From a virus, in the IMG/VR virus record IMGVR_UViG_3300020179_000051, positions 1-50,399 of that record: a stretch of 50,399 nucleotides of DNA. The stretch is one strand, 5' to 3'. Position numbers and translations under genes: made by a program. Positions 28,501 to 34,822 of this stretch are shown here, one piece after another (positions within the stretch are counted from its first letter, which is position 1; every line of letters begins with the position of its first letter). The notes under the pieces were generated by a model. The model did not search any database and was not told the origin of the DNA. It worked only from the letters and a program-made list of their open reading frames with translations.

Positions 28501-31294
28501 TGGCCGCCTCGCGCATGCGCGGGAAGGCGTCGAGCGTGGCGCGGACGGCCTGCCGGTTCCCGTCGACCGTCGCCGGGTCGAAATCCGCCCCCTGCACGAG
28601 CCCGGCGCGGAGCATCGCCGATTGGTCGGCGAGGTGATCGGCCAGGTCCGGGTCCGAGGGCACCTTCGGGTTGTCCGGGTCGCTCAGGTCGATCTTCCGG
28701 ATCGTCTCGTTGTCGAAGCCGGCCGCCTCGAAGTACGCGTCCCAGAGCATGAGCTTGTAGTCCCGTTCGTTCGTCGGAACGGCGAGGTCGACCTTCTGCT
28801 CCGTCGTAGCGTTGCGGAACATGGCGCTGCGCGAGAACCCGCCGCGGCCCTCCGCGACGCGGCCGGATCGGAAGTCCGAGTAGGACTTGGGCGCCCCGCC
28901 GGATGATGCGAACCCGTCCCACGGCGGCGGCATCGGGACTTCATCGTCGACGCCGGGCATCGCCGGCGGCCGCTCGATCGTGACCCGCGGCTCCGCATCG
29001 CCGAGCATCGTCTGCATGTGCTCGATCATCGTGTCGTTGAGCAGGGCGCGGAACTCCGGGTTCGACGACGTGTACGCCGTGAATGCCTCGGCGAACATCT
29101 CCTTGGGGTTGAACCATGCGTACGCTGCGTCGACCTGGCCGATCTCGGCGGACGGCGGCGGCCACGGGTTGGCCAGCGCCCGCTGGTGCTCGCGCCACAG
29201 GTCGGGCCGCCCGAGGACAGCGTAGAACTGGCTCCAATCGGACTTGGCGTATGCCTCGATCAGCCTCGCCCTCACGCCGGTTATCTCGCCCCTGTGCACC
29301 CTCTCCCACATCTGGTCGTGGATCGAGTGGCCGACCTCGTGCCGGATCACGTGCATGTCGCTGCGGCTGACGTGGGTGCGGCCGACGCTCAGCGGCGCCT
29401 TCCCGGTGAACTTGGCGATCACGCCATCGGCCGCCTTGTCCATCGGCCTGTCCGGCGCCCCGCGCTCGTCCCCGCCGATCATGTCGATGACCACCCTCGG
29501 CGGCCACCACTGGTCGCTCTCGCTCCCGTCCGGCGTGAAGCCGCCGAAGAGCACCCCCCTCACGTCCTTGTCGCCGGTCAGCCTGAGGTCGGTCTGGCTG
29601 AAGTAGATGTTCGCGCTCCCGTGCCTGCGCAGCATCTCGGCGAACGCCGGGTGCTCGATGACGTTCCGCAGGATCAGGGCCGCCTCCTCGGTCGTGGCCG
29701 TGCGCAAGTTCAGCGTGACGTCGATCTCTTCCTTCCACTCGGGGCTCAGCCTGTCCCAGCGCTTCGGGTCGTCCTTGAGGTCCTGCAGCTTCCTGACCAT
29801 CTGCCCGACGCGGTCATCCCCGTCGAGCGTCCCCGTGACGGCCGCCGTCAGCTCGTAGGGGTCGTCGATGCCCCCGAGCCGCGAGTCCCGTTCGGCGTTG
29901 ATCGCCATCGTCGCGCCCCTCGAGGAGAAGCCGTCCGGGACGATCGCCCTGCTCGCTCGCGGGGGCATGACGCTCTCGCGCGGGTCCTTGCCGGCGGGCA
30001 GCTCGAGCATGTCGTTCATGAGCTCCTTCATCCCCGTGCTCACGAGGTCGGAGTCGCGGCCCCCGTGCGCGAACAGCGCGGAGAACGCCTCCGCGAATGC
30101 CTCCTGCGGCGAGCTCTCGGCGTACGCGGTCGTGACGTGCGGTATCTCGTCGGGCACGTCGTCCGGCTTCCTCTCGATCTTCAGCCCCCTGACGCCGCCG
30201 ACGTCTTCCCTGCGGTTTATGGCGTACTTCTCGTACCACTCGGGGCGCCCCATGATCCCGAACATCTCCTTCCAGTCGGACGCGTACGCGAAGCGCTGAG
30301 CCTGCCAGCGCGCGGTGCGGGCGGCCTCGTCCTCGAAGGTCATCTCCTTGCTCACCACGTCGGCCAGGTAGTGGCCGTACTCGTGGACGAGCAGCGCCTC
30401 CGCGCTGTTGCTCACGATCCACTTCTTCGTTTTCTTGCTGCCGACGTCGTTCTCGATGATGCCGTCCATGAACCACTTCTGGATGCCCCTGCCGAAGTCG
30501 CTCACGCGCCCCCGCGACTTGACCCTCCCGTATTTCGACAGGGCCATGCCGAGCTTCTCCGCGTAGAACCCCGCCGCCATGTGGGCGGTGTCCATGCTCT
30601 CGCCGAACGAGAGGATCGGCGGCATGCCGTACTTGTCGACGATCGACCTGAACTCGGGGTTGGTGGTGAGGACGTGCTCCACGAGCTGCCTGTTCTTGGC
30701 GACATTCTTGGGCGAGAAGTCGAAGGCCTTTTCGAGTACGCCCCTGAACGCGGCCTGCCTGTCTGTGCGCTTGAGTTCCTTGAACTTGTCGGCCTCGTCG
30801 ACCGACATCATCCAGATGAGGTCCTTCTCGACGTAGTCCTCCATTTGCCGGGCTATCCTCTTGATCTCGTCGGGCGTCTCGGCCCCGGAGAGCGGCTTCA
30901 GGCTCGGGTCGGCGACCATCATCTTCTGGTAGGTGAGCGCGGCCCACTCGTCGATGCTCGCCGGCGCCGCGTCCTTCGCTATGTCTGCCGCCGACATGCC
31001 TGAGTGCCGGCGTCGGTACTCGTTCGACCTAGACTTCTGCGTCCTCGACGCCTTGGCGAGGAGGGACGCCGCGCGCTGCGATGCGGTCGCCACGGCCTTG
31101 ATGAGGGCGGGCCTCTCGAAGGGCGATCCGTCCTGCACCATTCCGTCGCCGTCGCCGTCCACGGCGTCGGGGTCGAACGCCTGTGCGACCGCGCCTAGTC
31201 TGGCCTTGGTGGACAGGTTCCGGGCGACCACCGATATCGCCGCCTTCGTCATCGGGTCGAGCGCCTTGTTCTGGGGTATCTCTACGAGGGTCAT
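22508..31294 (-). CDS. Giant modular multi-enzyme phage protein (2,928 aa)
   Basis: A single uninterrupted frame. Residues 40-62 hold an FDPDAVDGDGDGMVQDG block. Modules follow: metalloprotease 1 (HEYGH 304-308, E-rich AEAF about 400); metalloprotease 2 (HEVGH 652-656, MFAEAF 733-738); metalloprotease 3 (HEFAHH 1071-1076, EEFFAES 1125-1131); WYL-like segment (about 1360-1415, ERNFRLDR); DEDDh exonuclease (FDFETTG 1470-1476, NHPYDDG 1580-1586, H1654/D1658 region); ParB-like DGHHRW (2129-2134); a possible ADP-ribosyltransferase-like part (2280-2388); GNAT (about 2495-2600, HRRKGIA); a helical, partly hydrophobic C-terminus. Seven [DE]GF[AS]S-x-G linkers separate modules. AT-rich CAATATATA precedes the ATG, so the start is probably leaderless. 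I infer a packaged, possibly ejected, polyprotein; no structural homologue is certain. Confidence 0.9.
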   Translation of the reverse strand: MTLVEIPQNKALDPMTKAAISVVARNLSTKARLGAVAQAFDPDAVDGDGDGMVQDGSPFERPALIKAVATASQRAASLLAKASRTQKSRSNEYRRRHSGMSAADIAKDAAPASIDEWAALTYQKMMVADPSLKPLSGAETPDEIKRIARQMEDYVEKDLIWMMSVDEADKFKELKRTDRQAAFRGVLEKAFDFSPKNVAKNRQLVEHVLTTNPEFRSIVDKYGMPPILSFGESMDTAHMAAGFYAEKLGMALSKYGRVKSRGRVSDFGRGIQKWFMDGIIENDVGSKKTKKWIVSNSAEALLVHEYGHYLADVVSKEMTFEDEAARTARWQAQRFAYASDWKEMFGIMGRPEWYEKYAINRREDVGGVRGLKIERKPDDVPDEIPHVTTAYAESSPQEAFAEAFSALFAHGGRDSDLVSTGMKELMNDMLELPAGKDPRESVMPPRASRAIVPDGFSSRGATMAINAERDSRLGGIDDPYELTAAVTGTLDGDDRVGQMVRKLQDLKDDPKRWDRLSPEWKEEIDVTLNLRTATTEEAALILRNVIEHPAFAEMLRRHGSANIYFSQTDLRLTGDKDVRGVLFGGFTPDGSESDQWWPPRVVIDMIGGDERGAPDRPMDKAADGVIAKFTGKAPLSVGRTHVSRSDMHVIRHEVGHSIHDQMWERVHRGEITGVRARLIEAYAKSDWSQFYAVLGRPDLWREHQRALANPWPPPSAEIGQVDAAYAWFNPKEMFAEAFTAYTSSNPEFRALLNDTMIEHMQTMLGDAEPRVTIERPPAMPGVDDEVPMPPPWDGFASSGGAPKSYSDFRSGRVAEGRGGFSRSAMFRNATTEQKVDLAVPTNERDYKLMLWDAYFEAAGFDNETIRKIDLSDPDNPKVPSDPDLADHLADQSAMLRAGLVQGADFDPATVDGNRQAVRATLDAFPRMREAANLFGMPPVTTMTRAGQERRARKYLVSRLASEAGLGERQIDSGTFDALDEILTTNFDIVDGLDAPRFDGVRAYLDEMEANGTIERLTDDISGGYAPLLRSITMSPEGVRSFAGGSRHDPLFVPARGDRHVGGSTYQDILLHEFAHHVDAQSRAADERMARATGDPDAVARIAERRRLAGARADHIATTYGQSSDEEFFAESIAAVLSGSRDQEDMLSPDARSLARQIAGLPERDPVFAGRTGMMPRTADEMLTDRFGELWIRTRENMLKPVNAASAKRSRDGVPDVLETMAEAKMRTGLRPVSTIEFDHKGRRFTLRQDGDVFRVEIDGRTVAVANVVEGRDGLPEITDVDVSPGYEGAAPDKDLLDMVLDHARTAYPSARGPKRPRRTEIQQEGFSSIGPDHHDARQIDGTPGTPEYARSVAAELEAAKASGKKVLFDYNGETREVEVTEVYEKKGVWYMKGNDALRNGEERNFRLDRVSMPKVVKNPETGADEVAKMPGKPPRRPVPIFTGKAAEIFEGAGSWEEVAERLGKGRFVFFDFETTGIEQNEFKEMMHPGTPTQIGLVEIVDGKVTRRWSTHVNPGRPMWKDPQTGQVWSADNLKYRDPATGDLVPVTDEWLATQKPLKDALEEMLEWMGPLDDLVLGGQNHPYDDGVMKQAMADAGIDPARWNPGGFIDSQALAQSLLDPKSDDYPRDPEKGYKTVSLRPLAEFLGHDMGDGWHSADVDSEASWEAFSRLVRRAADHENSGKPVRRDLFAPGGGEKEFAERIAGYENQKRGWDYKVKKYKEAQASRPPETPADGFASRGPTGEPRVRARNPKSWDQMTQEERDKAAADSASAALDFLNKLAQDGYTADALRDMSPEELDAALMDFIAPGGEARVSGYVTGDGKPIIEVSNATMGKAFMAMGFHVEVISDDPNEQHILENSINDMQKALQNYVKAVAKDPDALLKDAVFRDWASKNGIDIAGLEGNPKKIEKAAKKFAEQFEINLCLYYKAGSNMLCGENIGIEREEMPQLGGRMKGDDTLAARAIKSGEMAAKELKIDDEKLGKLDPAKQEELKKLAKDPAKVAELAKAKDPLAKELFDVLNWNDTEANVESIADRAAEALGIAIDDPRFVDPATMLGAQNQLQGSKVENMADGAVKAVLEAIPVLEKRLGRKPTDDEIMDYLANEVKHGLFQPTLTAGHPGSQIYMLDGHHRWSGLLMANKKLEAMGLDVRVKLNIKNYQTDIRSGLELGRSIQVAMGVKDAKLAGEDAFKVDPNVPDLTPEEFEKAISGLLDKDNLINEIQKVRKGKKFRETEALDDAPGGQAGRIAPRKRPIQDVADEIAGRQITLEPESRVDGVKARATGYRAVDSGSMGGWNSVEDHIAIETERGNPLFDTHKEYVDKGFEAAWVTHEPGDAGRYVVSAGDIDAWEAGEVEVDPADIAEVDLAGATLVGTDDEGGFLYVRKKPTARSRRRIAALRAEEEVLDGFASTGVNRDGFASTGTMERPVMLPLDLVSGVGDTTKRGGKAQRDRDVVPDDFYTRRPTNIAGVRVPEFQRDEAGAPIPGAPIYRESMKIGRKTYTFEVDADGIVSVYTGRRYKMVAQMNLDRGHSQISGGPNPMRNPRKDRHHIDYIFVDKRHRRKGIATAMTEMAEHAYGGRVEHSASLTPEGKKFRDADMLRRGTPGAQNLLTWADPDGEGFASRGSTGDAFGEPNSPLDRAADLLRLGRGAGTDSDLPDATIGRFGTMVTPKDQQTLAQRLGLTWEQITEQWERNAGEINQLVDRFVADPEVREWTKYGLKLIGIAGSFAGATRGMAELIGKLEFNPGSGEQSGVQDVFDMITHFIEGGLGDALMLYGAHYANLIATEFAAMRLVTRQRAKKMIDDIRARMDGAGQKIGEISADMWARLRGAWAKTRPLAPVAAVGMKEWIIAGPGMTPAWARMSWDGYQSKSRVTQRLTPSDPGRWGEIAALVGPSPDMVDIASYRAGIGYGARRIKPLDVVRVYL
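23417..29935 (-). repeat. Seven [DE]GF[AS]S-x-G linker repeats in the giant protein
   Basis: Protein-level repeats at 29915-29935, 28898-28918, 27305-27325, 26078-26098, 24056-24076, 24026-24046 and 23417-23437 (residues 454, 793, 1324, 1733, 2407, 2417 and 2620). Each follows a module and is preceded by Pro or acidic residues. Two copies lie only three residues apart. The role (processing site, hinge, or scar of module shuffling) is unknown. Confidence 0.85.
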
Positions 31295-31340
31295 GCTGTA
31301 TATATTGTGGCACGATGCCTCGTTCTGCTGTGTTAGTAGT

Positions 31341-31353
31341 CCCGATTATCGGG
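31341..31353. promoter_or_regulatory. Palindrome upstream of the giant gene
   Basis: CCCGAT-T-ATCGGG, a perfect 6-bp inverted repeat about 45 bp upstream of the giant gene's start. It could be an operator; nothing else supports this. Confidence 0.35.
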
Positions 31354-31374
31354 GGTTCCGGGTAAGAAAAACAA

Positions 31375-31409
31375 GGCCCTCGTTTCCCTGCTACGAGGTG
31401 GCCTTTTTT
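31375..31409. terminator. Bidirectional intrinsic terminator
   Basis: GGCC-CTCGT and ACGAGGTGGCC form a hairpin followed by TTTTTT on the plus strand; on the minus strand the same stem is followed by TTGTTTTTC. It would end leftward transcripts from the gene at 31706-32017 before the giant gene. Confidence 0.65.
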
Positions 31410-31698
31410 CATTTCGTGCTTTGGAAATTTTGGGGTCGGATTTTTGGAGGCGGCCTTTTTTCATTTCGTGCTTTGGAAAAAATTTTTGGACTTCTCACGA
31501 GGTCGGGTTTTTTACGGGCGGACTTTTACGAGAAGGGGGTTTTTGGGATCGGACTTTTTTGAGAAGGGGGTTTTCGGGGGTGTCCTGAGAGTGGGGTGTG
31601 TGGCACGGGGTGGGGCGTGCGGGTGTGGTGGGTGGTGGGTGTGTGTATCACGGGTGTATTAGAAGGGTGGGGTCAGGGTGAGACACAGGGTGGGGTCA
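31400..31698. repeat. G/T-rich repeat region without genes
   Basis: The 410-bp gap between the giant gene and 31706 holds no credible gene. It contains a 28-bp direct repeat (31400-31427 and 31452-31479), a 14-bp GAGAAGGGGG-TTTT repeat (31530-31543, 31561-31574) and GGGTGGGGTCA twice (31665, 31688). The plus strand is strongly G/T biased and could form G-quadruplexes. Confidence 0.75.
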
Positions 31699-31705
31699 AG
31701 GGTCG

Positions 31706-32017
31706 TCACTTGCTGAAAATTTCGACGACGGGTTTGAGCGCCTTCCAAGCGACCTCGCTGAAAAGTTTCTCGGTCTCGGTGTCGCCCTCGTGGTGGCCGC
31801 GCCACAGGTTCGTGTATTGGTCAAGTGTTTCGTCGGTTATCATACGGAAGCCTGAGCCGTCAGTCCACTTGTCTACCGAGACACGGGCTTGGTGTTGGTA
31901 GTAGTCCGAGTTCACCGTTACGCGGTAGGTGTCCGTGCCTTCGTGGTTCACCAATAGGGTGAGTTCAAACTCGTCGTTTCTTTTCTTGCTAGTGGTTGTG
32001 TGCGACTTCGTTTCCAT
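31706..32017 (-). CDS. Hypothetical protein
   Basis: A 103-residue protein (METKSHTTTSKKRNDEFELT...): strands FELTLLVNHEGTDTYRVTVNS then a helical half (KLFSEVAWKALKPVVEIF). Preceded by a 46-nt leader with the hairpin CGAGGC-ACGA-GCCTCG and a GAGAGGG ribosome site. Function unknown. Confidence 0.75.
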   Translation of the reverse strand: METKSHTTTSKKRNDEFELTLLVNHEGTDTYRVTVNSDYYQHQARVSVDKWTDGSGFRMITDETLDQYTNLWRGHHEGDTETEKLFSEVAWKALKPVVEIFSK

Positions 32018-32063
32018 ACGGTGTCCCTCTCTGTGGTGGCGAGGCTCGTGCCTCGGCCCTATC

Positions 32064-32091
32064 AGTATGCCTCGCCGTCATTCGTCGGCGC
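32064..32091 (-). promoter_or_regulatory. GCGCC-type promoter, last copy in the window
   Basis: GCGCC at 32087-32091, a 17-nt spacer with GACGAATGA, CATACT at 32064-32069. Transcript begins about 40 nt before the gene at 31706-32017, with a 6-bp leader hairpin. Confidence 0.75.
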
Positions 32092-32102
32092 GCCTGCTGT
32101 GC

Positions 32103-32798
32103 GTGGTGCTGAGTGGTGCTGAGTGGTGCTGAACTGAGTGCGGTGGTGGGTGCGGTGTGCCTACTGTGGTGGTGGGTGCGTGGTGTGCTACTACTGTGTG
32201 GTACTCACCCGTACCGTCACCCGTGGCCACCTGCGAACCTGCCTGTGCGAACGGTCGCCTTGGCGTGGGGGCGTGCCAAGCGAGTGCTCACGGCACCGCG
32301 GATACTGAGTGCCTGCCACCGACTTCGGTGTGTGCGACCGAGCGACGACCGTGCCTGTCGCGCACACTTGTCGCCGGGTCGTTTCGTTTCCCTCCGTGCG
32401 GACGACGACGAAGCCGAGCTCGTATCGTTCGTGTGCGACTTGCTTGTTCGTGTGGTCAAGTGTGTTCGCACCACGAAGTTCGTGCTCGGCCTGATCGTTC
32501 GTGCGTTCGGGTGCGTTCGCGTCGTCTGGCGCGGTCGTGCCGGGCTGGCCATGCCTCGCGTCGCCTCGTCGTCGGGCGTACGTGGTCGGCGACGGTCCGG
32601 GAATCGCCCCCAGTCCCGTTTGGGCTCGCCTCGGGCCGCGGTCTCGTTTCGGGCGATCGGGCGAACGCGCGTTCGTTTTGCGCCTCGGGCCTTCGTCTCG
32701 GTCGCGTTTGGGGTTGCGTCTATCGGGACTTCGGCGGACGGCCCGGGGGTGGTGGGGGCGGGCGAGACGGACATTTGGCGCTCGCTCTGCGGTTTGAT
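32103..32798. other. Gene-free, strand-skewed region
   Basis: About 700 bp without a credible gene; open frames here are rich in Arg/Thr/Pro/Ser and use CGA codons not favoured elsewhere. It starts with three perfect tandem copies of GTGGTGCTGA (32103-32132) and contains several GTTCGTG words (about 32430-32520). The plus strand is G/T rich. A replication origin or regulatory RNA is possible. Confidence 0.6.
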
Positions 32799-33572
32799 TT
32801 ATCCGTCCCCGTCGTGGACGATGGCGCAGACGATGGCCGAGCCCTCTGGCGGCAGCCTGTCGGACGAGAGCGCCCTCTGGAGCCACCTGTCGGTCCCGTC
32901 GTACCTCGCGCTGAACGGGGACCTGCCGTGGACGGCCCTCGCGTTGTCTATCACGAGCAGGTCGCCCTGCTCCAGCGTCACCGAGCGCGTCGCGGCGCGT
33001 ATCGCCTCCCCGAGCTCGCCGAGCGCCTCCTCGGCCTCGGGGTCGGCGCCCCTCATGAGCGCCTCGTCGTACCGTATGGTCCAGGCCCCGCCCCTCCTCG
33101 TCATCACGCTGCAGGTCGTCTGCGAGTCGGGCTCCCCGTTGGACATGAAGCTCTCGTCCACAGACGTCACGAACCTCCTCTGCGAGAGCGCCGCCAGCGC
33201 CCCGTCCCCGAGCGCCGCCGCGATCTCGTCGGCCTCGGCGTAGGTGGTCGCCGCCGCCGGGTCGCCCCTCAGGCACAGGAGCAGCACCTCCGACGGCCTG
33301 TGCTCGTGGAACGCCGCCTCGGTGTGCAGCCCCAGCTGCGCCCTGGACGACGAGGATATCTGCCTCGCCTCCGACTCCCTGACCGGGTATATGTTCTGCA
33401 CCAGCGCGCCGCCCTGCTCGCGCGAGAACGCCATCGGGAAGCCGCGCGCCCCGGCCTCGCGCAGGAGCATGAGCTCGGTGCGGCCGAGCGCCGCCCGCGC
33501 GCCCCGGTCGGTCGGCGTCGGCGGCACGTCCCCTACGTCGAGCCCCCTCCTCAGGTGGACGGCTGGCCTCAC
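32799..33572 (-). CDS. Clavaminate synthase-like 2-oxoglutarate/Fe(II) oxygenase
   Basis: A 257-residue protein of the TauD/clavaminate synthase-like oxygenase superfamily. LHTEAAFHEHRP gives the HxE iron ligands typical of the AsnO/VioC/clavaminate subgroup, followed by LLLCLRGDP and TTYAEADE. Near the C-terminus GDLLVIDNARAVHGRSPF supplies the distal His, and SARYDGTDRW the Arg that holds 2-oxoglutarate. Known relatives hydroxylate or desaturate free amino acids; the substrate here is unknown. GTG overlaps the TGA of the upstream DNA methyltransferase (GTGA), so the two are translationally coupled. Confidence 0.85.
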   Translation of the reverse strand: MRPAVHLRRGLDVGDVPPTPTDRGARAALGRTELMLLREAGARGFPMAFSREQGGALVQNIYPVRESEARQISSSSRAQLGLHTEAAFHEHRPSEVLLLCLRGDPAAATTYAEADEIAAALGDGALAALSQRRFVTSVDESFMSNGEPDSQTTCSVMTRRGGAWTIRYDEALMRGADPEAEEALGELGEAIRAATRSVTLEQGDLLVIDNARAVHGRSPFSARYDGTDRWLQRALSSDRLPPEGSAIVCAIVHDGDG

Positions 33573-34822
33573 GCGCGCCCCGTCGCCGAGGCGACCCTCG
33601 CCCTGATTATCTCCGCGTACTCCTCGTTCGCCTCGCACCCCGCCCAGCCGACGCCCTCGTGTATGGCCGCAACCGCCGTCGTGCCGGACCCCAGGAACGG
33701 GTCGAGCACCGTGCCGTCGCGCGGGGTGACCAGCCGCACGAGGTGGCGCATCAGCGCGAGCGGCTTGACCGTCGGGTGGTGGTTCCTCCTGAGCTTCTGC
33801 GACCTGTTGCGCGGGTTGGTCGTGCCGGCCCTCTCGTAGTCGTCCTCGTCCTGCCTGCGGTCGGGCAGGTCGTCGAGCCCGAGGTTCCGCTCGGATGTCG
33901 AGGCCTTGGCGCAGTAGAAGAACCGCGCCGCCGAGCCGGAGTCGCCGTAGCCGGGGTCGCCCGCCTCGTACCTGCCGGCCGGGACTACGGAGACCGCCGA
34001 CTGGGACTTCTTGCCTATGCGCCCGCCCTGCGACTTGCCGAGATCGGGGAATAAATTTAACACCTCTTCGGAGCCGTCGTGTATGAAGTTCGCGGGCCAG
34101 CGGCCCTGGTGGTTCGCGTACGAGCCGGTGTCGCTCCCGCGCCCTATCTCGCCGCCGGCGAACGTCCCCGCCGGCGCGTGGTGCGTGGAGATGCTCTCCG
34201 TGCCGACCCTGCACCCGTCGATGTTCAGCCCGCCGGTGCCGTGGCTCAGGACGTTGCTCGCCACCGTGCCGATGAGCGGCTTGCGTGCCATCACAATCGG
34301 CTCGTGCGCGGGCTTCAGCGCCGTACCCCACCCTTCCCATTGTTTAGCCTCAGCCGTAGCAGATGCGGTAATTAACGGCGTATATCGCTCATTGGTAAAA
34401 ACAATGTTGTCTCCCGTTAGGCCGCCGTGATGACCACTTTTTGCTGGCTGTGAATACTTTGATTCACCAATGATTTCCCGTTCTGCACCAGCCGCCTTGT
34501 CAATCGCCTTGCTAATGTTCAACGACTTCGGGAACCCCGAGCCGTAGACCCACATGATCTGGTCGCGTATCTCGAAGCCCGCGTCCTCTATCGCGCACGC
34601 CATCCTGTGGTAGGTGCGCGTCCCGCCGAAGGAGAGCAGGTGCCCGCCTGGCTTCAGCACCCTGAGGCACTGCCGCCAGAGCTCGGTGCTGTACGCGATG
34701 CCGGTCGAGTCCCAGGCCTTACCCATGAACCCCAGCTCGTACGGCGGGTCGGTGACTATCGAGTCGAAGCTGTGCTCCGGGTGCCGCGAGAGGAAATCTA
34801 TGCAATTACCGATGTGGAGCAT
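33569..34822 (-). CDS. DNA N4/N6-methyltransferase (copy 2)
   Basis: A 417-residue beta-class methyltransferase: motif IV TDPPYELGFMGKAWD (DPPY at residues 25-28) precedes motif I DPFLGSGTTAVAA near the C-terminus. It would methylate adenine N6 or cytosine N4. It is a tandem paralogue of the upstream gene, with a divergent, AT-richer central part that may hold target recognition. TATTGT stands 6 nt before the ATG, inside the 3' end of the first copy (25-nt overlap). Confidence 0.9.
   Translation of the reverse strand: MLHIGNCIDFLSRHPEHSFDSIVTDPPYELGFMGKAWDSTGIAYSTELWRQCLRVLKPGGHLLSFGGTRTYHRMACAIEDAGFEIRDQIMWVYGSGFPKSLNISKAIDKAAGAEREIIGESKYSQPAKSGHHGGLTGDNIVFTNERYTPLITASATAEAKQWEGWGTALKPAHEPIVMARKPLIGTVASNVLSHGTGGLNIDGCRVGTESISTHHAPAGTFAGGEIGRGSDTGSYANHQGRWPANFIHDGSEEVLNLFPDLGKSQGGRIGKKSQSAVSVVPAGRYEAGDPGYGDSGSAARFFYCAKASTSERNLGLDDLPDRRQDEDDYERAGTTNPRNRSQKLRRNHHPTVKPLALMRHLVRLVTPRDGTVLDPFLGSGTTAVAAIHEGVGWAGCEANEEYAEIIRARVASATGRA

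Noticed and set aside
23417-28918. Resemblance of DGFASRG codons (GCGAATCCTTC on the plus strand) to the promoter block GAATCCTTCGGCGC
   Set aside because: Only about 10 nt match, the GCGCC part is missing, and no TANNNT lies at the right distance. Coincidence of codons is likelier than hidden promoters.
27293-31003. Long plus-strand open frames opposite the giant gene (for example 27293-28906 and 29018-31003)
   Set aside because: They are antisense shadows produced by high GC at third codon positions. Their products are Arg/Val/Pro-rich, without recognisable motifs, ribosome sites or promoters, whereas the minus strand encodes clear enzyme motifs.
32113-33243. Long plus-strand and minus-strand open frames across 32.1-32.8 kb
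   Set aside because: Low-complexity composition, unusual CGA codon use, and no Shine-Dalgarno or -10 signal. The part beyond 32.8 kb is antisense to the oxygenase. I treat the region as non-coding, while noting this is not proven.
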